DNA of 64,000 bases from the NCBI RefSeq assembly GCF_006539945.1, contig NZ_BJNZ01000002.1, positions 124,001 through 188,000 of the forward strand, read 5' to 3'. The notes beneath the pieces are model-generated. The model saw only the letters and a list, made by a program, of their open reading frames with translations. It was not told the DNA's origin and made no database searches. Below are positions 24,643-34,225 of this stretch, piece after piece (positions within the stretch are counted from its first letter, which is position 1; every line of letters begins with the position of its first letter). The stretch comes from Cellulosimicrobium cellulans. GTDB lineage: Bacteria > Actinomycetota > Actinomycetes > Actinomycetales > Cellulomonadaceae. The translations under genes were made by a program, and so were the position numbers.

Positions 24643-27233
24643 ACGGACTTGAGGTGCGCCTTCACGGTGTTCACCGAGACGAAGAAGTCCTCGGCGATCT
24701 CGACGTTGCTCGCCATCGACGGCAGGACGGCGAGGATCGCCAGCTCCCGCTCGGTGAGGGGCTCGACGAGCGGAGCCGGCTCCGGCGCGCGCTCCGCGGG
24801 GTCGAGGTGGGCGCGCAGCCGCGCGGCGAGCGCGTCGCCGCGCGCGGCGACGGCACGCGCGAGGGCCGGACGGAGCTCGCGCACGACGACGGTGAGGAAC
24901 GGGCGAGCGACCCGCTCGACGGCCGCGAGGTCCAGGGCGCGGGCCAGCGGGACCTCCACGCGGCGGGTGCCGGCCCGGGCCAGGGCCGACGCCTCGACGA
25001 GCGCCGCCTCGACCCGGACGACGACGTCGACCTCGCCCTCCCCCGCGTCCATGAGACCCGACACGGCGCGCAGCGCGGCCCCGGTCCGCCCGGTCGCGAG
25101 CAGCTCGCGCGCGCCGCACACCGCGACGACGCCGGCCGTGCCCAGCCCTTCCCGCCGGACGCGCACCGGCAGCGCGGGCTGCGTCCCGTCGTCGAGCAGC
25201 CGGACGGCGGCCGTCGCCCGGACCCACAGGTCGGCGAGGACCGGGGGCGTCGCGACGGGCCCGAGCGCGCGGTCGGCCGCGACCAGCGCGTGCCGCGCGG
25301 CCCCGGCGTGCCCGCGGTCCGCCGCCGCGAGGGCCTGGAGGAGCCGGACGGCCGCCTCGGACGCCGGCTCTCGGCCCCCGGCGTCGGCCGCCAGCGCGTG
25401 CGCGAGCTCCCGGTCGAGGGCGTCGTCCGACGCGCGCAGATACAGCACCCACGCCCGGGCCGCGTGCGCCGGGCGCACGTGGGCGTACCCGTCCCACCCC
25501 CGGGGCTCGGCCTCCGCGACGACCTCTCGCGCGGCCGAGTCGCCCTCGTCGAGCCGGCCCTCCGCGACCGCGAGGAGGGACGCCGCGGCCCGTGCGCCCA
25601 GGACGAACAGCTGGGGAGCCAGCCAGTCGCGACCAGGAGGCGGCGCGAGCGCGGACGAGGCCGTCGCCGGCTCCGGGCCCACCGAGCACCAGGCGAGGCC
25701 CGCGGCGCGGTGGGCGCGCGCGAGGCCGCGGTAGGTGTCGAGCGCGGGGAACGGGTAGGGCGCGGCGTCCGCGGTCGCGAGGGCGGCGCCGGCGGCCGTC
25801 GCGAGGCGGCGCACGTCCCCCGTCGCGCGCGCGATCGAGGCGTCGAGCAGCTCCAGGAGCACGGCCGCGGCGGGCTGCTCAGCGGGGTCGAGGAGGTCGC
25901 GGGCGGTCGCCACGTGCCGGCGGGCGGCGTCGAACCGCTCGTCGACGTACGCCAGCGCGCCTGCGCACAGGTGCAGCCGTGCGTCCACCCCGATCGTCGC
26001 GTACGGCACGTGTCGCAGGGTGTCCGCGACGGTCTCACGGTGCGGGCCCGCGAGCTGCGCGGCAGCCCCCTCGACGAAGACCTCACCCACGAGGGGCCAG
26101 TCCTCCGCGGCGGCAGCGTGCTCGAGCGCCCGCACCGCGTCGCCGTCCCGCGCGAACCAGCGCGCCGCCGCGCGGTGCGCGTCACGCAGCCGGGCCGGGT
26201 CCTCGACCCGGAGCTGGCTCAGGAGCATCTCTCGCAGGAGCGGGTGGTACCGGTACCAGGTGCGATGCTCGCCCGCCGCCATGACGAAGCCGTCGGACGC
26301 GGCGAAGGCAGGGAGCAGCCGCTCCGCCGGCGCCCCCGGGTCCAGCGCGGACGCGAGGTCGGGGCACACGGCCGACGTCACGCTCGTGCGCAGGAGGAAG
26401 CCGCGCGTCGCCGGGGCCTGGCCGTCGAGGACCTCCGCCAGGAGGAACTCCGCCGCCGAGCGGTCGGCGCGAGCCCGGCTCGCGGCGTCGTCGGCCTCGA
26501 CCCGGAGGCGGACGCCCACCGCCCAACCGCCCGTCTCGTCGAGGACGCGCCGCGCGTCGTCCGCCGAGAGCGGCTTCCCGTGCACCGCGGCGAGCGTCGT
26601 GACGGCCGGGGCGTCGAACGCGAGGTCGGCCGCACCGACCTCGGCGACCTCACCCTGCGCGCGCAGCCGCTGGAGCCGGACCAGCGGGTCGACGCGCGTG
26701 AGCACGACGAGGTGGAGGGGCAACGGGTAGCGCAGCAGGTCGTCGACGGTCGCCGCGACGTCGGCGCGCGCCGCGTGGTGGAAGTCGTCCAGCACGAGCA
26801 CGACCGGCTCGGGCAGCTGCTCGACGGCGGCGAGCACCCGCCGCAGGAGCGCGGGCGAGAGCCGCGGCGGGACGACGAGCGTCTCGAGCGGGTGCCCCGG
26901 GGGGACGGCGCCGGCGGCACGCAGCGCGGACAGGACGTCGGCCCAGAACGCGGCGGGCTTGTCGTCGAACGGCTCCAGCGTCAGCCAGGCGACCCGCAGG
27001 CCGGTGGCAGCGCGCGCCCACCGTGCCACGGCAGTCGTCTTGCCCCAGCCCGGGCCGGCCGACACGAGCGTCAGACGCCGCGTCACGGCAGAGGTGACGA
27101 GGGTCTCGACCGCGGGGCGCGCGACCGTCGTGGCGGGGAGCTCCGGGACCGACGTCCGGGCACCCAGGACCTCGGGGGCGTCGGCGCTGCGCACGACCAC
27201 CGTCCGCTCGGCACGTGGCTTGACCGAGGCCAT
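24570..27233 (-). CDS. Large ATP-binding LuxR-family (MalT-like) transcriptional regulator
   Basis: An 887-residue regulator of the STAND/MalT type. N-terminal NTPase with Walker A SAGPGWGKTTAVARWA near residue 60 and Walker B-like VVLVLDDFHHAA; a long helical middle (TPR-like) region; and a C-terminal LuxR HTH, LTERELAILAVLPSMASNVEIAEDFFVSVNTVKAHLKSVYRKLGVSSR. ATG at 27233. Such proteins activate transcription after binding a small inducer and ATP. No obvious target gene is coupled; the SHOCT/membrane gene pair lies upstream on the same strand. Confidence 0.9.
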   Translation of the reverse strand: MASVKPRAERTVVVRSADAPEVLGARTSVPELPATTVARPAVETLVTSAVTRRLTLVSAGPGWGKTTAVARWARAATGLRVAWLTLEPFDDKPAAFWADVLSALRAAGAVPPGHPLETLVVPPRLSPALLRRVLAAVEQLPEPVVLVLDDFHHAARADVAATVDDLLRYPLPLHLVVLTRVDPLVRLQRLRAQGEVAEVGAADLAFDAPAVTTLAAVHGKPLSADDARRVLDETGGWAVGVRLRVEADDAASRARADRSAAEFLLAEVLDGQAPATRGFLLRTSVTSAVCPDLASALDPGAPAERLLPAFAASDGFVMAAGEHRTWYRYHPLLREMLLSQLRVEDPARLRDAHRAAARWFARDGDAVRALEHAAAAEDWPLVGEVFVEGAAAQLAGPHRETVADTLRHVPYATIGVDARLHLCAGALAYVDERFDAARRHVATARDLLDPAEQPAAAVLLELLDASIARATGDVRRLATAAGAALATADAAPYPFPALDTYRGLARAHRAAGLAWCSVGPEPATASSALAPPPGRDWLAPQLFVLGARAAASLLAVAEGRLDEGDSAAREVVAEAEPRGWDGYAHVRPAHAARAWVLYLRASDDALDRELAHALAADAGGREPASEAAVRLLQALAAADRGHAGAARHALVAADRALGPVATPPVLADLWVRATAAVRLLDDGTQPALPVRVRREGLGTAGVVAVCGARELLATGRTGAALRAVSGLMDAGEGEVDVVVRVEAALVEASALARAGTRRVEVPLARALDLAAVERVARPFLTVVVRELRPALARAVAARGDALAARLRAHLDPAERAPEPAPLVEPLTERELAILAVLPSMASNVEIAEDFFVSVNTVKAHLKSVYRKLGVSSRRDAVRRGRELGVVP

Positions 27234-27294
27234 GAGTGCAGGCTAGGCCCGGGGTCCCAGGACCGCACGGCGGGAACGTCGGATCGTGCGCGCG

Positions 27295-28740
27295 TCAGGC
27301 CGGCCCCGCGCCGGACGGCGACGCGACGGCGCCCTGGCGGTCGGCGTCGACCGGCGGTCGGGCGAGGATCTCGACGACGACGAGCACGACGCCCGCGACG
27401 AGCGCGACACCCACCACGAGGCCCGGTGTCAGGGAACCCGCCAGGAGGAGGACGAGAGCGGCGACGCCGATGACGACGACGCGCACGAAGGCCTTGTGCC
27501 GCCCGAGCCAGTCGCCGACCGGGCCGGCGGAGACTCCGCGGCCCTCGCCCCACCCGCGCACCGCGGCGCCCGCGCGGCCCAGCCCCGCACGCAGGCTGCG
27601 CGCGGATGCGCTGGACCCGCCGAGGTACGCGGCGAGCGCGACCACGAGGCCGAGCACGCCCACGGTGCGCAGCGTGAGACGGAGGTACCCCACGGCCTGG
27701 TCGAACACGACCTCCGCAGCGTCGAGCCGTAGCACCTGCCCCGAGAGCGCTCCGAGGTAGAGCCCGCGCGCCACGGCGAGGCCGACGCCGAGCGCGACCA
27801 TCGCCCCGGTCAGCGCCAGCCCCGCCACGACGAGCGCGCGCGACCGACGGTTCGCGACGAGGACCCCGGCGGCGAGCAGGGCGATCACCACCCACGGCAG
27901 CCACGTCGTGAGCGTCACGATCTGCGCGTACCGGTTCTGGAGCATGACGAGCTCCGCCGACTGGGCGATGGTGAACGTCGCGTCGACCGACGGGATGCGG
28001 GCGGCGACGCCCAGGCCGCGGTCGACGAGCCGCTCCTTGAGCAGGTCGATCAGACCGGAGAGCTGGATGCTGAGGCGGCCGTCGTCCACCTGGAGGATGT
28101 CGCCGTCCTCGCCGCGCATGACGGCGACGAGCTGCTGGTGCGCCACGCGGTTCGCCTGGAGCCAGGCACCCTCGAACGCGTCGCTCTCGACGAGCCGGGT
28201 CGCGGTCTCGTGCACCAGGGACTCGACGCCGCTCTGGAGCGGCGCCTCGAGCGCGGCGAGCGCCTGGGTGGCGCGCGGCGGGACGTCCCGCTCCTCCAGT
28301 CCTCCGACGAGGTCGTCGACGAGCGCCCCGACGTCGATGCGGGACATGACGACCTCGGTGAGCCGCCCCGCCACCGCGGACTGCACGACCGGGTCCGCGG
28401 CGAGCGGGCCGACCGTCGCGACGTACCGGTCGGTGTCCGTCAGCTCGCGCTGGGCCCACGCCGAGACCGCGCCCAGCGGGGCGAGCAGCGCCCCCAGCGT
28501 GATGAGCACGGCGCACGCCACGGCCCGCAGCCGGCGCCGGGGACGGCGGACGGCGGACGGCGGAGCCGTACTCGCCCCCGTCCCCGTCCCCGCCCCGCCG
28601 CCGACCGCCGTCGGCCGTTCCTCGAGCCAACGCCGCAGCTCCGCGTTCTCGCGCTCGAGCGCGGCGAGCCGTGCCGCCACGTCGTCGGTCTCGGCACCGG
28701 TCCCGGCTCTGGTCGCGGGCTCGCTCTCGTCGGCCATCAC
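27295..28740 (-). CDS. Conserved membrane protein with N-terminal coiled coil
   Basis: About 481 residues, no known function. N-terminal coiled-coil-like stretch LAALERENAELRRWLEERP, a basic segment, then TM1 (VACAVLITLGALLAPLGAVSAW). A long predicted extracytoplasmic helical part follows (ELTDTDRYVATVGPLAADPVVQSAVAGRLTEVVMSRID), then several C-terminal helices (WLPWVVIALLAAGVLVA; LVVAGLALTGAMVALGVGLA; TVGVLGLVVALAAYLGG; VVVIGVAALVLLLAGSL; VVGVALVAGVVLVVVEI). The DTDRYVATV.PLA.DP.VQ tract recurs in actinobacterial membrane proteins I recall. Start GTG 28740 or ATG 28737, both after GAGGA. It follows the SHOCT gene by 7 nt. Confidence 0.8.
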   Translation of the reverse strand: MMADESEPATRAGTGAETDDVAARLAALERENAELRRWLEERPTAVGGGAGTGTGASTAPPSAVRRPRRRLRAVACAVLITLGALLAPLGAVSAWAQRELTDTDRYVATVGPLAADPVVQSAVAGRLTEVVMSRIDVGALVDDLVGGLEERDVPPRATQALAALEAPLQSGVESLVHETATRLVESDAFEGAWLQANRVAHQQLVAVMRGEDGDILQVDDGRLSIQLSGLIDLLKERLVDRGLGVAARIPSVDATFTIAQSAELVMLQNRYAQIVTLTTWLPWVVIALLAAGVLVANRRSRALVVAGLALTGAMVALGVGLAVARGLYLGALSGQVLRLDAAEVVFDQAVGYLRLTLRTVGVLGLVVALAAYLGGSSASARSLRAGLGRAGAAVRGWGEGRGVSAGPVGDWLGRHKAFVRVVVIGVAALVLLLAGSLTPGLVVGVALVAGVVLVVVEILARPPVDADRQGAVASPSGAGPA

Positions 28741-28747
28741 GGGTTCC

Positions 28748-29131
28748 TCAGGCGAGCGCCCGCGCCTTGAGCCGGGCGAACTCGTCGGCGTCGATGGTCC
28801 CGGCGTCGTAGAGCGCCTTCGCGTCCGCGATCTCGCTCGCCGGCGAACGTCCGGTGCTCGCGGTCGCCCGGACGTAGTCGTCCATGACCTGGCGCCGTGC
28901 GCGGTCCTCCTCGGCGTGGCGCTCGGCCATGCCGCGCCCGCGGGCGATGACGTAGACCAGCGCCGAGAGGTAGGGGACGAAGATCAGCGCGATGATCCAC
29001 AGCGCCTTCCACCAGCCGCTGAGCGCCTTGTCGCGGAACAGGTCGGCGACGATCTGGAACAGCACGACGAGGTACGCGATGAAGAAGAACCACCACACCA
29101 TGAGCCAGAACCAGTCCCAGAAGCCGTCCAT
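28748..29131 (-). CDS. PLD-nuclease-N / SHOCT membrane protein
   Basis: A 127-residue membrane protein. Two helices (FWDWFWLMVWWFFFIAYLVVLFQIV and ALWIIALIFVPYLSALVYVIARG) form the PLDc_N fold common to small envelope proteins, and the C-terminus is a SHOCT motif (EIADAKALYDAGTIDADEFARLKARAL). Start is the ATG at 29131 with AGGAGGGG upstream; an in-frame start at 29155 is less likely. Operon with the membrane protein gene downstream. SHOCT motifs are short oligomerisation modules. Confidence 0.87.
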   Translation of the reverse strand: MDGFWDWFWLMVWWFFFIAYLVVLFQIVADLFRDKALSGWWKALWIIALIFVPYLSALVYVIARGRGMAERHAEEDRARRQVMDDYVRATASTGRSPASEIADAKALYDAGTIDADEFARLKARALA

Positions 29132-29316
29132 CGAGCACCCCTCCTGTCGGGTCACGGACGTCCCGTGACGGTCCCACTGTGGGTCGTCCGCCCGTCCGCG
29201 TGCTCACCCGCCGGGGGTAGTCGCCGTCGCACCGCCCCGGGGCACCCGCGCCGGGTGATCCGCGCCTCGCGGCGCGCCCGCATCCTGGTCCGACGTGGGC
29301 GATCCGGGAGAGGCGC

Positions 29317-29871
29317 ATGGACGGCACGACGATGGTCGAGGTGACGGTGCTGGGACCCGTGGCGCTCCCCGCGGCCGACCTGGCCGAGCTCGGCGTCCAC
29401 CGGACGGCGGAGTGCACGCTGCTCGAGGCGACCGTGCGCGACCAGGCCGCGCTGTACGGGTTGCTCCAGCGACTCGCCGCGCTCGGCCTCGACCTGCTCG
29501 AGCTGCGCACCGCGGCGCCGGGGCAGCGGGCCGACGTCGAGGTCGTCGTCCGCGGCCCCGTGGGCGCGCTGGTGCAGGAGATGCTGCGCGACGTCGGCCG
29601 CGCCCTCCCGGGGTCGCCCACGTCCTACCGGCTCCGGGACGCGGACCTCGCCCGGCTGCTCGCCGTCGCCTCCGGCCTGCGCGAGCCCGCGTCCGGCGAC
29701 GATCCGCAGGCCGCCGCTCCCCCGGGCTCCCCCGCCGCCTCGGAGCCGCTCCCGGCCGACGCGATGGACGTGCGCATCGCGCAGCTGCGCGAGCTCGCCG
29801 CGCTGCGCGACCAGGGGGTCCTCACGGACGCGGAGCTCGCGACGCAGAAGGCGCGCATCCTCGGGCAGTAG
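29317..29871 (+). CDS. SHOCT-domain protein
   Basis: A 184-residue soluble protein. The first about 110 residues (VTVLGPVALPAADLAELG, TVRDQAALYGLLQRLAALGLDLLELR) form an alpha/beta domain I do not recognise. A proline/alanine linker leads to a C-terminal SHOCT motif, DVRIAQLRELAALRDQGVLTDAELATQKARILG. ATG at 29317 with GGGAGAGG upstream. Divergent from the other SHOCT gene at 29131, which suggests a related function. Confidence 0.75.
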   Translation: MDGTTMVEVTVLGPVALPAADLAELGVHRTAECTLLEATVRDQAALYGLLQRLAALGLDLLELRTAAPGQRADVEVVVRGPVGALVQEMLRDVGRALPGSPTSYRLRDADLARLLAVASGLREPASGDDPQAAAPPGSPAASEPLPADAMDVRIAQLRELAALRDQGVLTDAELATQKARILGQ

Positions 29872-29923
29872 CCGGCGTCCATGGAGGCCCGTGCGGCCCG
29901 GACGCGCCGCCCGCGCGTGTCTC

Positions 29924-29953
29924 TTGACACTCGGAAAGCGCCTTCCCTACGCT
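29924..29953 (+). promoter_or_regulatory. Promoter with LacI-type operator in its spacer
   Basis: TTGACA (29924-29929) and TACGCT (29948-29953) are separated by 18 bp, a housekeeping-type promoter. The spacer holds GGAAAGCGCCTTCC (29933-29946), a near-perfect inverted repeat centred on CG, the form of a LacI-family operator. It lies about 235 nt upstream of the secreted sugar dehydrogenase start. Repression by steric block of RNA polymerase is the natural reading. The remaining 5' leader (to 30187) shows no other clear element. Confidence 0.65.
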
Positions 29954-30187
29954 GCGAGGGTCGCGCACACGGACGTGCAGCTCGAGCCGGACGGGAGAGC
30001 AGGACACGGCGGCCGAGGGCTGCCACCGACCGTGCGCGCGGCCCGTGCGGACCCCGGCGCAACGACGCGGCCGAGGAGAACCGGCGGAGTGCAGGAACCC
30101 GACCCGGCGACGGACGGCCGGCGGGTCGGAGACATGACAGCGCTCACCGTTGTCGTGCCGGCACCACCCGACGAAACGGAGCAGACG

Positions 30188-33100
30188 ATGACGTCTACGC
30201 ATTCGAGCCGACGAGGGAGAGCGGCCATCGCCCTCTCCCTCGCGGCCGTCCTGGGGGGCACCCTCCTCGGACCACCGGCGGCCGCGGAGGAGGCCGCGGA
30301 CGAGTTCAGCGAGATCCTCAGCTTCGAGGCCTACCAGCGCACCGCCCTGAACGGTCAGGACGGCTGGTCCGCCTCGTCCGCGGCGCGGGTCATCGCCGAC
30401 CCGCTCAACGGCAACAACCAGGTCCTCGAGATGGTCGGGGGCACGCAGCGCGCCCACCGTGCCGTCCCCGGGATCGCCGACGGCACGACCGGGACCGTGT
30501 TCTTCCGCTTCATGCGGACGGGGAGCGTCGACACGTCGTTCGGCATCACCGACCTCGACGCGCCGTCCGACTACGCGCACAGCCGCGCGTACGTGAACAA
30601 CCAGAACAACGACGTCATGCTCGTGCGCGACGGCGGCGCCTTCAAGCCCGCGGGCGTCTGGTCGCGCGACACGTGGCAGTGCGTCTGGATCGTCGCCGAC
30701 AACGCGACGGACAAGGTCAGCGTCTACAGCCAGGGCGGACCCTACGAGGAGATCACCCGGCTGCCCGAGGGCACGGAGCAGCAGTTCGGCTTCCGCCAGG
30801 GCGTGACGTCGGCGCTCGACCGGTTCTTCTGGATCAACGGCGCCAGCAGCGCCGGGCGCCTCATGCTCGACGACGTCGCGGTCGACACGGCCGGGCAGAA
30901 CCTCGCGATCCCCACGGGCAACCCGGCCGACTGCGCCGCGGGCGGCACGACGCCGAACGAGCCGCTGCTCAACCCCCTGCCCGACCCGACGCCGTCGACG
31001 CTCGGGATCGAGGTCACGGAGCTCGCCCAGCTCCCCGAGTCGCAGACGACCCCGGCCACCCAGGACCAGCGCCTCGTCCGGCACAACCGCATCACGCACC
31101 TCGACGAGATCCCGGACGGCTCGGGCCGCCTCATGGTGCCCGACAACAACGCGGTCCTCTACACGGTCGACAAGGACACCGGCGCGTACGTGCCGTACCT
31201 GGACGTGCGCCAGCAGTTCCTCGACAACTTCCACAACAGCGCGGGCCTCGGCACCGGCCTCGGCTCCGCCGAGTTCCACCCCGACTTCGCCGAGAACGGC
31301 CTGTTCTACACGGTGCACACCGAGGGCGGCACGGCGCTGACGCAGGACACCCCGGACTACCCGGCGTACGGCAACACGCAGTTCCACAGCGTCGTCACGG
31401 AGTGGAAGGCGACCGACCCGTCCGCACCGGTCTTCGCGGGCACGAGCCGCGAGGTCCTGCGCGTGCCGTTCGCCGGCCGCGTGCACACGGTGCAGCAGAT
31501 CGCGTTCAACCCCACGGTGACCGAGGGCGACGCCGACTACGGGAACCTCTACGTCCTCGTGGGCGACGGCGGCAACGGCGTCGGCAACGGCAACCCGCAG
31601 AACCTCGCGACGCCGCAGGGCAAGGTCTTCCGCATCGACCCGCTGGGCACGAACGCCGCCAACGGGCGGTACGGCATCCCCGCCGACAACCCGTTCGTCG
31701 GCACGCCGGGCGCGCTGCCGGAGATCTACGCGGTCGGCCTGCGCGACCCGCACCGCATCAGCTGGGACCCCGAGGGCGACCACACGATGTACCTGGGGCA
31801 CATCGGCGAGTGGCAGGTCGAGTCGGTCTATGCCGTCGAGCCGGGCGACAACTTCGGCTGGTCCGTGCGCGAGGGGTCGTTCCTCGCCGACAACCGCCAG
31901 ATCTACCCGCTGCCCGCGAACGACGCGGAGAACGGGTTCACCTACCCCGTGGCCGCGTACGACCACAACCGCGACCCCGGCCAGACCGGCGACGCGGGCG
32001 TCGCGCTCAACGGCGGGTTCGTGTACCGCGGCGACATCCCCGAGCTGCGCGGGCGCTACCTCTTCACCGACCTCGTGCGCGGCTGGGTGCTCGCCACCGA
32101 GCAGGACGAGATGGTGCGCAACGACGGCGACCCCGCGGACCTGGCCGAGATCGAGCACCTGCGGGTGTTCGCCGACGGGGAGGAGACCACGTTCCAGGAG
32201 CTCGTCGGCGACCAGCGCGTCGACCTGCGCTTCGGGTCCGACGCCGACGGCGAGCTGTACCTCATCTCGAAGGCCAACGGGAAGATCTGGCAGGTCACCG
32301 GCGCGCGGCGCGTCGGGGCGTCCTCACCCGTCGTGCTCCCCGAGCTCGCCGGGAACGTCGCGGCGCACTACGACTTCGACCACCCGGTCGCGGGCGCGAC
32401 GACGTGGGAGGCCGATCAGGGCTGGTCCGGCACGAACATCCAGCTCGTCAACGGCGGCGTCGAGATGCGCGTGGCCGACCGTGCCTACCCCGGCGCGGGC
32501 GAGGCGCTGCAGACGCAGCAGATGAGCCCGCTCACGGCGTCGAACGACGACTGGAAGGCCGGCGTCTACGACCCCGCGGGCGTGGACTCGCTCGGCGCCT
32601 TCGCGGGCGCGGACGAGATCTCGGTCATGGGCTGGTTCAAGCCGACCGGCGAGCACCCGGCCCCCAACTCGGGCACCGCGAACCCCGACGACCGCTACAA
32701 CGCGATCGGGCTCGCGGGCGTCCTCACCGGGACCTCGGACGGCCACGCGGTGCGCGCGCTGCTCGAGGTCATCACGGTCGGGAACGAGCTCAAGCTCGTC
32801 GCGCTCGGCCGCCGGGTCGACGGCGCCGGGTCCTGGACGTTCGCCGCCGACCTGCCGTGGGACCAGATCCTCGAGCGCAACCGCTGGGTCCACCTCGCCG
32901 CGACGTTCGACTTCGCGGGCGGCGAGATGAAGCTCTACATGAACGGCGAGGAGCTCGAGGGCCGGTACACGGCCTCGAACCCGTGGGGCGCCGGGGCCAC
33001 GTCCCCGACCGACCCGGCCGGGCTCAAGATCGGCGGCAGCTTCCCGCAGGACACGCGGGAGGCCAACCCGTTCCACGGCCGCATGGACGACCTCATGTTC

Positions 33101-34084
33101 CTCGACGTCGTCCCCACGCCGGAGCAGGTCGCGGCGCAGTACGCCCGGTTCGGCGCCCAGCCGGTCGAGCCCCCGACGCCGCCGTCGTGCGCGCCGGCGG
33201 GCGAGCCGATCACGGACGTCATGGCCGGTGAGAGCTGGGCGCCGCGCACGCCGTCGAAGTGGCAGTTCCCGGGCGACCGGATCGTGCTCGCGCAGGCCGG
33301 CACCGACCCGGCGGACGGCATCCGCCGCCCGTTCGAGTACGCCGTCCTCACCGAGGGTCCCGAGCTCGGCTCGTTCGCGCTCGACGCCGAGGTCAAGCTC
33401 GACGCCCCGGCATCGGTGAACAACCGGGACGTGATCGTGGTGTTCGGCTGGCAGTCGGACACGGAGTACTACTACGCCCATCTCTCGCAGGACAACACGA
33501 TCTACGCCCACAACGGCATCTTCAAGGTCGACGGCAAGGACCGGGAGCGGATCGACGACCAGTGGGACGGTGCCGTCGGCGCTCCCCCGGCGGTCACCGA
33601 CGAGGAGTGGCACGACGTGCGCGTCGTGCGCTGCGCGGACAGCGGCGACATCGCCGTGTACCTCGACGGCCTCGACACCCCGCTCCTCACGGCGAACGAC
33701 ACGACGTTCACCGCGGGACGCGTCGGCTTCGGCTCGTTCGACAACACCGGCAGCCTGCGCGACCTCGTGGTCACGCCGGCCGAGGAGCCGGCCCGGGTCG
33801 AGCTCGACGTGGCCGTCTCGCCGCGCTGCCTCGCCGGCAAGGCGTACCTCGCCGTCGCGGCGACGAACGCGTCCGACGTGCCGGCCGACGTGACCCTCAC
33901 GACCGCTTTCGGGTCGCGCACGGTCGCGGACGTCCAGCCCGGCAAGGCCGCCTACCAGTCGTTCGCGACGCGCACGACGTCGGTCGAGGCCGGTGAGGTC
34001 AAGGTCTCCGCGACCGCGACGGTCGACGGCGAGGAGGTGACGAGCGAGGTCGTGGTCGAGCACGACGCGCACACGTGCGGGTGA
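30188..34084 (+). CDS. Secreted multidomain PQQ-type sugar dehydrogenase-like protein
   Basis: A 1298-residue exported protein. Signal peptide 1-32 (RRGRAAIALSLAAVLGGTLLG ending AAAEEA). Then a beta-rich N-domain (about 36-245); a beta-propeller of the glucose/sorbosone dehydrogenase family (about 255-705: LGSAEFHPDFAENGLFYTVHT, GRVHTVQQIAFNPTV, EIYAVGLRDPHRISWDP, GHIGEWQVESVYAVEPGDNFGW); a LamG-like domain (717-990); a second concanavalin-like domain resembling DUF1080 (1000-1200); and a C-terminal module of about 90 residues starting SPRCLAGKAYLAV and ending HTCG. That module is shared with the products at 40010 and 50802. Oxidation of extracellular sugars with a quinone cofactor is the family role; PQQ binding is not proven. 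ATG at 30188 with GGAG upstream. Confidence 0.88.
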   Translation: MTSTHSSRRGRAAIALSLAAVLGGTLLGPPAAAEEAADEFSEILSFEAYQRTALNGQDGWSASSAARVIADPLNGNNQVLEMVGGTQRAHRAVPGIADGTTGTVFFRFMRTGSVDTSFGITDLDAPSDYAHSRAYVNNQNNDVMLVRDGGAFKPAGVWSRDTWQCVWIVADNATDKVSVYSQGGPYEEITRLPEGTEQQFGFRQGVTSALDRFFWINGASSAGRLMLDDVAVDTAGQNLAIPTGNPADCAAGGTTPNEPLLNPLPDPTPSTLGIEVTELAQLPESQTTPATQDQRLVRHNRITHLDEIPDGSGRLMVPDNNAVLYTVDKDTGAYVPYLDVRQQFLDNFHNSAGLGTGLGSAEFHPDFAENGLFYTVHTEGGTALTQDTPDYPAYGNTQFHSVVTEWKATDPSAPVFAGTSREVLRVPFAGRVHTVQQIAFNPTVTEGDADYGNLYVLVGDGGNGVGNGNPQNLATPQGKVFRIDPLGTNAANGRYGIPADNPFVGTPGALPEIYAVGLRDPHRISWDPEGDHTMYLGHIGEWQVESVYAVEPGDNFGWSVREGSFLADNRQIYPLPANDAENGFTYPVAAYDHNRDPGQTGDAGVALNGGFVYRGDIPELRGRYLFTDLVRGWVLATEQDEMVRNDGDPADLAEIEHLRVFADGEETTFQELVGDQRVDLRFGSDADGELYLISKANGKIWQVTGARRVGASSPVVLPELAGNVAAHYDFDHPVAGATTWEADQGWSGTNIQLVNGGVEMRVADRAYPGAGEALQTQQMSPLTASNDDWKAGVYDPAGVDSLGAFAGADEISVMGWFKPTGEHPAPNSGTANPDDRYNAIGLAGVLTGTSDGHAVRALLEVITVGNELKLVALGRRVDGAGSWTFAADLPWDQILERNRWVHLAATFDFAGGEMKLYMNGEELEGRYTASNPWGAGATSPTDPAGLKIGGSFPQDTREANPFHGRMDDLMFLDVVPTPEQVAAQYARFGAQPVEPPTPPSCAPAGEPITDVMAGESWAPRTPSKWQFPGDRIVLAQAGTDPADGIRRPFEYAVLTEGPELGSFALDAEVKLDAPASVNNRDVIVVFGWQSDTEYYYAHLSQDNTIYAHNGIFKVDGKDRERIDDQWDGAVGAPPAVTDEEWHDVRVVRCADSGDIAVYLDGLDTPLLTANDTTFTAGRVGFGSFDNTGSLRDLVVTPAEEPARVELDVAVSPRCLAGKAYLAVAATNASDVPADVTLTTAFGSRTVADVQPGKAAYQSFATRTTSVEAGEVKVSATATVDGEEVTSEVVVEHDAHTCG

Positions 34085-34118
34085 CCTCCCGCGCGTGAGC
34101 GCCAGCTCCTGACCGCGT

Positions 34119-34176
34119 GAGCCGCCCCGGCCCCGCGACGGCTGCGTCCGACCAGCCGGCGGGACCGGGGCGGCTC
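34119..34176. terminator. Bidirectional hairpin terminator
   Basis: GAGCCGCCCCGG (34119-34130) pairs with CCGGGGCGGCTC (34165-34176), a perfect 12-bp stem around a GC-rich loop, between two convergent genes (stop 34084 and stop 34226). No U-run follows, as is common in actinobacteria. Confidence 0.6.
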
Positions 34177-34225
34177 GCGCGTCCCGGTCCCGCCGTGGTG
34201 CGGGAGCGACGGAGCGAGACCGGGA

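Noticed and set aside
24264-27473. A 1069-codon plus-strand open frame over the LuxR regulator
   Set aside because: Antisense shadow of the MalT-like gene; composition is repetitive Arg/Gly with no domain.
29822-32158. A 778-codon minus-strand frame over the sugar dehydrogenase
   Set aside because: Antisense shadow; no recognisable domain.
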